The position numbers and the translations under genes were made by a program. Shown here in pieces: positions 11,040-13,729 of a DNA stretch of 13,729 bases (positions are counted from its first letter, which is position 1; the number at the start of each line of letters is the position of its first letter). Source of the stretch: an uncultured Bacteroidia bacterium (GTDB lineage Bacteria > Bacteroidota > Bacteroidia > Bacteroidales > UBA932); NCBI GenBank assembly GCA_902796455.1, contig CADBPH010000232.1, forward strand, positions 1 to 13,729, read 5' to 3'. A model generated the notes under the pieces. That model made no database searches. It saw nothing but the letters and a program-made list of their open reading frames with translations, and was not told the DNA's origin.

Positions 11040-13729
11040 ATGCCGCAAGAAGGGAATATCCTCATCAAAGGAGCCAAAGTCAACAATCTCAAGGACATTA
11101 CCCTTGAGATTCCGCGCGGGAAATTCACAGTCATCACGGGAATTTCCGGTTCGGGGAAATCATCGCTGGCATTCGACACCCTTTTTGCGGAAGGGCAGCG
11201 GCGTTTTGCCGAGAGCCTTTCTTCTTATGCACGCCAATTCCTCGGCAGAATGAGCAAGCCGGACGTTGAACGGATTGACGGCATTCCGCCGGCTGTCGCC
11301 ATCGAACAGAAGGTCAATACGCGCAATCCCCGCTCGACCGTGGCCACGACGACAGAAATCTATGATTACCTGAGGATTCTGTTCGCCCGGATCGGACGGA
11401 CCTATTCTCCGGTCAGCGGCCGGGAGGTCAAGTGCCATACGGCTCTGGACGTCATGCGGTATATCGAAGGACTGCCCAAACCCAGTTCCGTCTACTTGCT
11501 GGCAGACCTGCACTGGGAAGAGCGGCAGGACAAGGTGGAGCTCATGCTTTCCCTCAAGGAAGAAGGTTATTCCCGCTTTTTTTCCGACCGCGTCATCCGG
11601 ATCGAAGAAGTCATGCAACGCTCCGGGGAAGGGATTTTCCCGGAGAAGTTATACCTGCTCGTCGACCGGGCGAAGGTCCAGGGAGAAATCGACGATGACC
11701 TCCGGACCCGGCTGTTCGCCTCCATTGATAATTGCTTTTCGGCCGGAGACGGTGTCCTGTATGTCTATCAGGAAGAATCCGCAACGTCGCAACGGTTCGT
11801 CAACCGGTATGAGGCGGACGGCATTGTCTTCCGCAAGCCGGATGAATATCTTTTCAGTTTCAACAGCCCGCTGGGCGCCTGCCCGGATTGCGGCGGACTG
11901 GGGAAAATCATCGGCATCAGCGAGGACCTGGTCATCCCTGACAAGAGCCGGAGCCTGTATGACGGCGCAGTCGCCTGCTGGCGGGGGGACAAAATGGGAT
12001 GGTTCAAGGACCATCTGGTCCGCGTCGCCCAGCGATACGGCATCCGGATTTTCACGCCCTATTGCGAACTGACTGAAAAAGAGAAGGATACGCTTTGGAA
12101 CGCCCGCAGTGTGGAAGGAGACGAAGATTCCATGATCGGAATCAACGAGTTCTTCTCCTGGGTCGAAACGAACCGGTATAAAGTCCAGTACAAATACATG
12201 CTCAGCCGATTCTCGGGACGGACAACCTGCCCCCACTGCAAGGGAAGCCGGCTGCGCGCGGAAGCGCTGTATGTCAAAATCGGCGGCAAACATATCCATG
12301 ACCTGCTGTGCATGACCGTGGAGGAACTCCTGCAGTTCTTCCAGGACCTGCAATTATCCGACACGGAACGGGACATCGCCCGGAAAGCCATCGAAGAAGT
12401 CACGTCCCGCCTGCGCTATATCCGGGACGTGGGACTGGGCTACCTGACCCTGAACCGCGCCTCCAACACCCTTTCCGGAGGAGAGAGCCAGCGGATCAAC
12501 CTGGTCACGGCCCTGGGCAGTTCCCTGGTGGGCTCGATGTACATTCTGGACGAGCCCAGCATCGGTCTGCACCCGCGCGACACGGACCGGCTGATCGGGG
12601 TCCTGCGACGCCTCCGGGATATCGGCAATACGGTTATCGTGGTCGAACATGACGAAGAAATCATCCGGGCCGCTGATTACCTGATCGACATGGGTCCCTA
12701 TGCCGGAACAGCGGGAGGACAGGTTGTTTTCGAGGGGGAACCGGATTCCTGGAAGAAAAAAGATATCGACCGCTCGCTGACCCTGCAGTATATTACCGGA
12801 GAACGGCCCCGCGTCCAGCGCGAGAAGCGTCCCTGGCATTATTCCATCAGCGTGGAAGGAGCCATGGAGCACAATCTCAAGGATATTGATGTCCGGTTCC
12901 CCCTGGGTACCCTGACCGTTGTCACAGGAGTAAGCGGGAGCGGGAAATCCTCGCTCGTCGGGGACATCCTCTACCCCGCCCTGATGCGCCGGATCAATGA
13001 AACCGGTCCCCTGCCGGGTGCTTTCCGGAACCTTTCCGGCAATCTGGACCGAATCGCCCAGGTGGAATATGTCGACCAGAACCCGATCGGAAAAAGCAGC
13101 CGTTCCAATGCCGTTACGTACTTGAAAGTCTATGACGACATCCGCAAGCTTCTCTCGGAACAGCAATATGCCAAAATCAACGGATATACCCCTTCGTTCT
13201 TTTCCTTCAACCAGGACGGCGGACGTTGTCCGGAATGCCAGGGAGACGGTGTCATCAAAATCGGCATGCAGTTCATGGCAGATGTTTCCATGGTCTGCGA
13301 GGCCTGCGGCGGGAAACGCTTCAAGCCGGATATCCTGGAGGTCCGATACAAAGGGAAGAACATTGACGATATCCTGAACATGAGCGTGGAGGAAGCCATC
13401 CAGTTCTTCGGTTCCCAGGACGAGCAGACGGCCAAGGTGATCGCCCAGCGGCTCCAGCCCCTGGTGGATGTCGGGTTGTCCTATCTGAAACTGGGACAGA
13501 GCAGCAGCACCCTTTCCGGCGGGGAAAGCCAGCGGATCAAACTGGCCTGGTTCCTGTCCATGAGTGAAGCGTCCGCCCGGGGCAGTATCCTCTTCCTGTT
13601 CGACGAGCCGACCACGGGCCTGCATTTCTACGATGTCGAAAAACTGCTTGCCGCCTTTGACGCCCTGCTGGCCAAGGGCCACTCCATCATCGTCGTCGAA
13701 CACAATCTCGATGTCATCCGCGCAGCCGA
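11040..13729 (+). CDS. uvrA: Excinuclease ABC subunit UvrA, partial (C-terminal end beyond window)
   Basis: The frame is open from ATG 11040 to the window edge (896 codons); the full protein is probably about 930-950 residues. UvrA is the DNA-damage-sensing ATPase of nucleotide excision repair; it forms a dimer, loads UvrB and then leaves. Both ABC modules are present. The first has Walker [10 protein letters not shown] (34-42), signature LSGGESQ (478-484) and Walker [11 protein letters not shown] (about 502-511). The second has Walker [10 protein letters not shown] (630-638), signature LSGGESQ (825-831) and [10 protein letters not shown]. The zinc module in the second half is complete (Cys 730, 733, 753, 756). 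In the first half C281/C284 remain, but the usual upstream CxxC is absent, replaced by FVNRYEADG. To my recollection this, and PIGKSSRSN in place of PIGRTPRSN, are usual in Bacteroidetes Uvr[20 protein letters not shown] confirms the start. Confidence 0.98.
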   Translation, partial: MPQEGNILIKGAKVNNLKDITLEIPRGKFTVITGISGSGKSSLAFDTLFAEGQRRFAESLSSYARQFLGRMSKPDVERIDGIPPAVAIEQKVNTRNPRSTVATTTEIYDYLRILFARIGRTYSPVSGREVKCHTALDVMRYIEGLPKPSSVYLLADLHWEERQDKVELMLSLKEEGYSRFFSDRVIRIEEVMQRSGEGIFPEKLYLLVDRAKVQGEIDDDLRTRLFASIDNCFSAGDGVLYVYQEESATSQRFVNRYEADGIVFRKPDEYLFSFNSPLGACPDCGGLGKIIGISEDLVIPDKSRSLYDGAVACWRGDKMGWFKDHLVRVAQRYGIRIFTPYCELTEKEKDTLWNARSVEGDEDSMIGINEFFSWVETNRYKVQYKYMLSRFSGRTTCPHCKGSRLRAEALYVKIGGKHIHDLLCMTVEELLQFFQDLQLSDTERDIARKAIEEVTSRLRYIRDVGLGYLTLNRASNTLSGGESQRINLVTALGSSLVGSMYILDEPSIGLHPRDTDRLIGVLRRLRDIGNTVIVVEHDEEIIRAADYLIDMGPYAGTAGGQVVFEGEPDSWKKKDIDRSLTLQYITGERPRVQREKRPWHYSISVEGAMEHNLKDIDVRFPLGTLTVVTGVSGSGKSSLVGDILYPALMRRINETGPLPGAFRNLSGNLDRIAQVEYVDQNPIGKSSRSNAVTYLKVYDDIRKLLSEQQYAKINGYTPSFFSFNQDGGRCPECQGDGVIKIGMQFMADVSMVCEACGGKRFKPDILEVRYKGKNIDDILNMSVEEAIQFFGSQDEQTAKVIAQRLQPLVDVGLSYLKLGQSSSTLSGGESQRIKLAWFLSMSEASARGSILFLFDEPTTGLHFYDVEKLLAAFDALLAKGHSIIVVEHNLDVIRAA

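Noticed and set aside
12354..13703. 449-codon - strand frame
   Set aside because: It is antisense to uvrA, whose Walker, signature and zinc motifs are unmistakable.

Overview
The window looks like a chromosomal segment of a GC-rich member of the Bacteroidales. Several signs agree. There is a run of fimbrillin-type lipoproteins. One gene start has the Bacteroidetes promoter pair (TTTG, 19 bases, TATATTTG). Most start codons lack Shine-Dalgarno sites. UvrA has the Bacteroidetes form. No genus can be named safely from the sequence alone.

Left part (1-8362, all + strand) is one tightly packed cell-surface operon whose beginning lies outside the window. In order it holds the C-terminal end of a fimbrillin-like pilin, a DUF4906/Mfa2-like lipoprotein (229-1476), a 941-residue lipoprotein whose N-terminal half is a collagen-like modular array (1498-4323), an OmpA-family protein with a peptidoglycan-binding domain (4335-5537), a 50-residue protein that I cannot assign (5548-5700), and an 875-residue lipoprotein joining a fimbrillin-like domain to sixteen 26-residue cysteine-containing leucine-rich repeats (5735-8362). 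Gaps between genes are 3 to 34 bases. The simplest reading is a type V pilus locus carrying unusual accessory or tip subunits, with the OmpA protein tying the structure to peptidoglycan. That functional reading is inference.

Middle part (8352-10324, all - strand), read from right to left, starts with a strong promoter for tRNA-Asp(GTC). The tRNA is followed by an intrinsic terminator, then a GT2-like glycosyltransferase gene that begins only a few bases after the terminator. A Stealth-family sugar-phosphate transferase follows, overlapping the glycosyltransferase gene by ATGA. The last gene converges on the surface operon, and the two coding regions overlap by 11 bases. The pair probably modifies or builds a surface glycan.

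Right part (10337-13729) is housekeeping and stress: an Hsp20 small heat-shock protein on the - strand and, divergently, uvrA on the + strand, which runs off the end of the window. The 271-base region between them carries a candidate uvrA promoter overlapped by an inverted repeat, plus a spaced pair of direct repeats.

The most promising material for something undescribed is the surface operon: the collagen-like modular lipoprotein with its unassigned 520-residue C-terminal half, the 50-residue protein, and the fimbrillin-LRR fusion.
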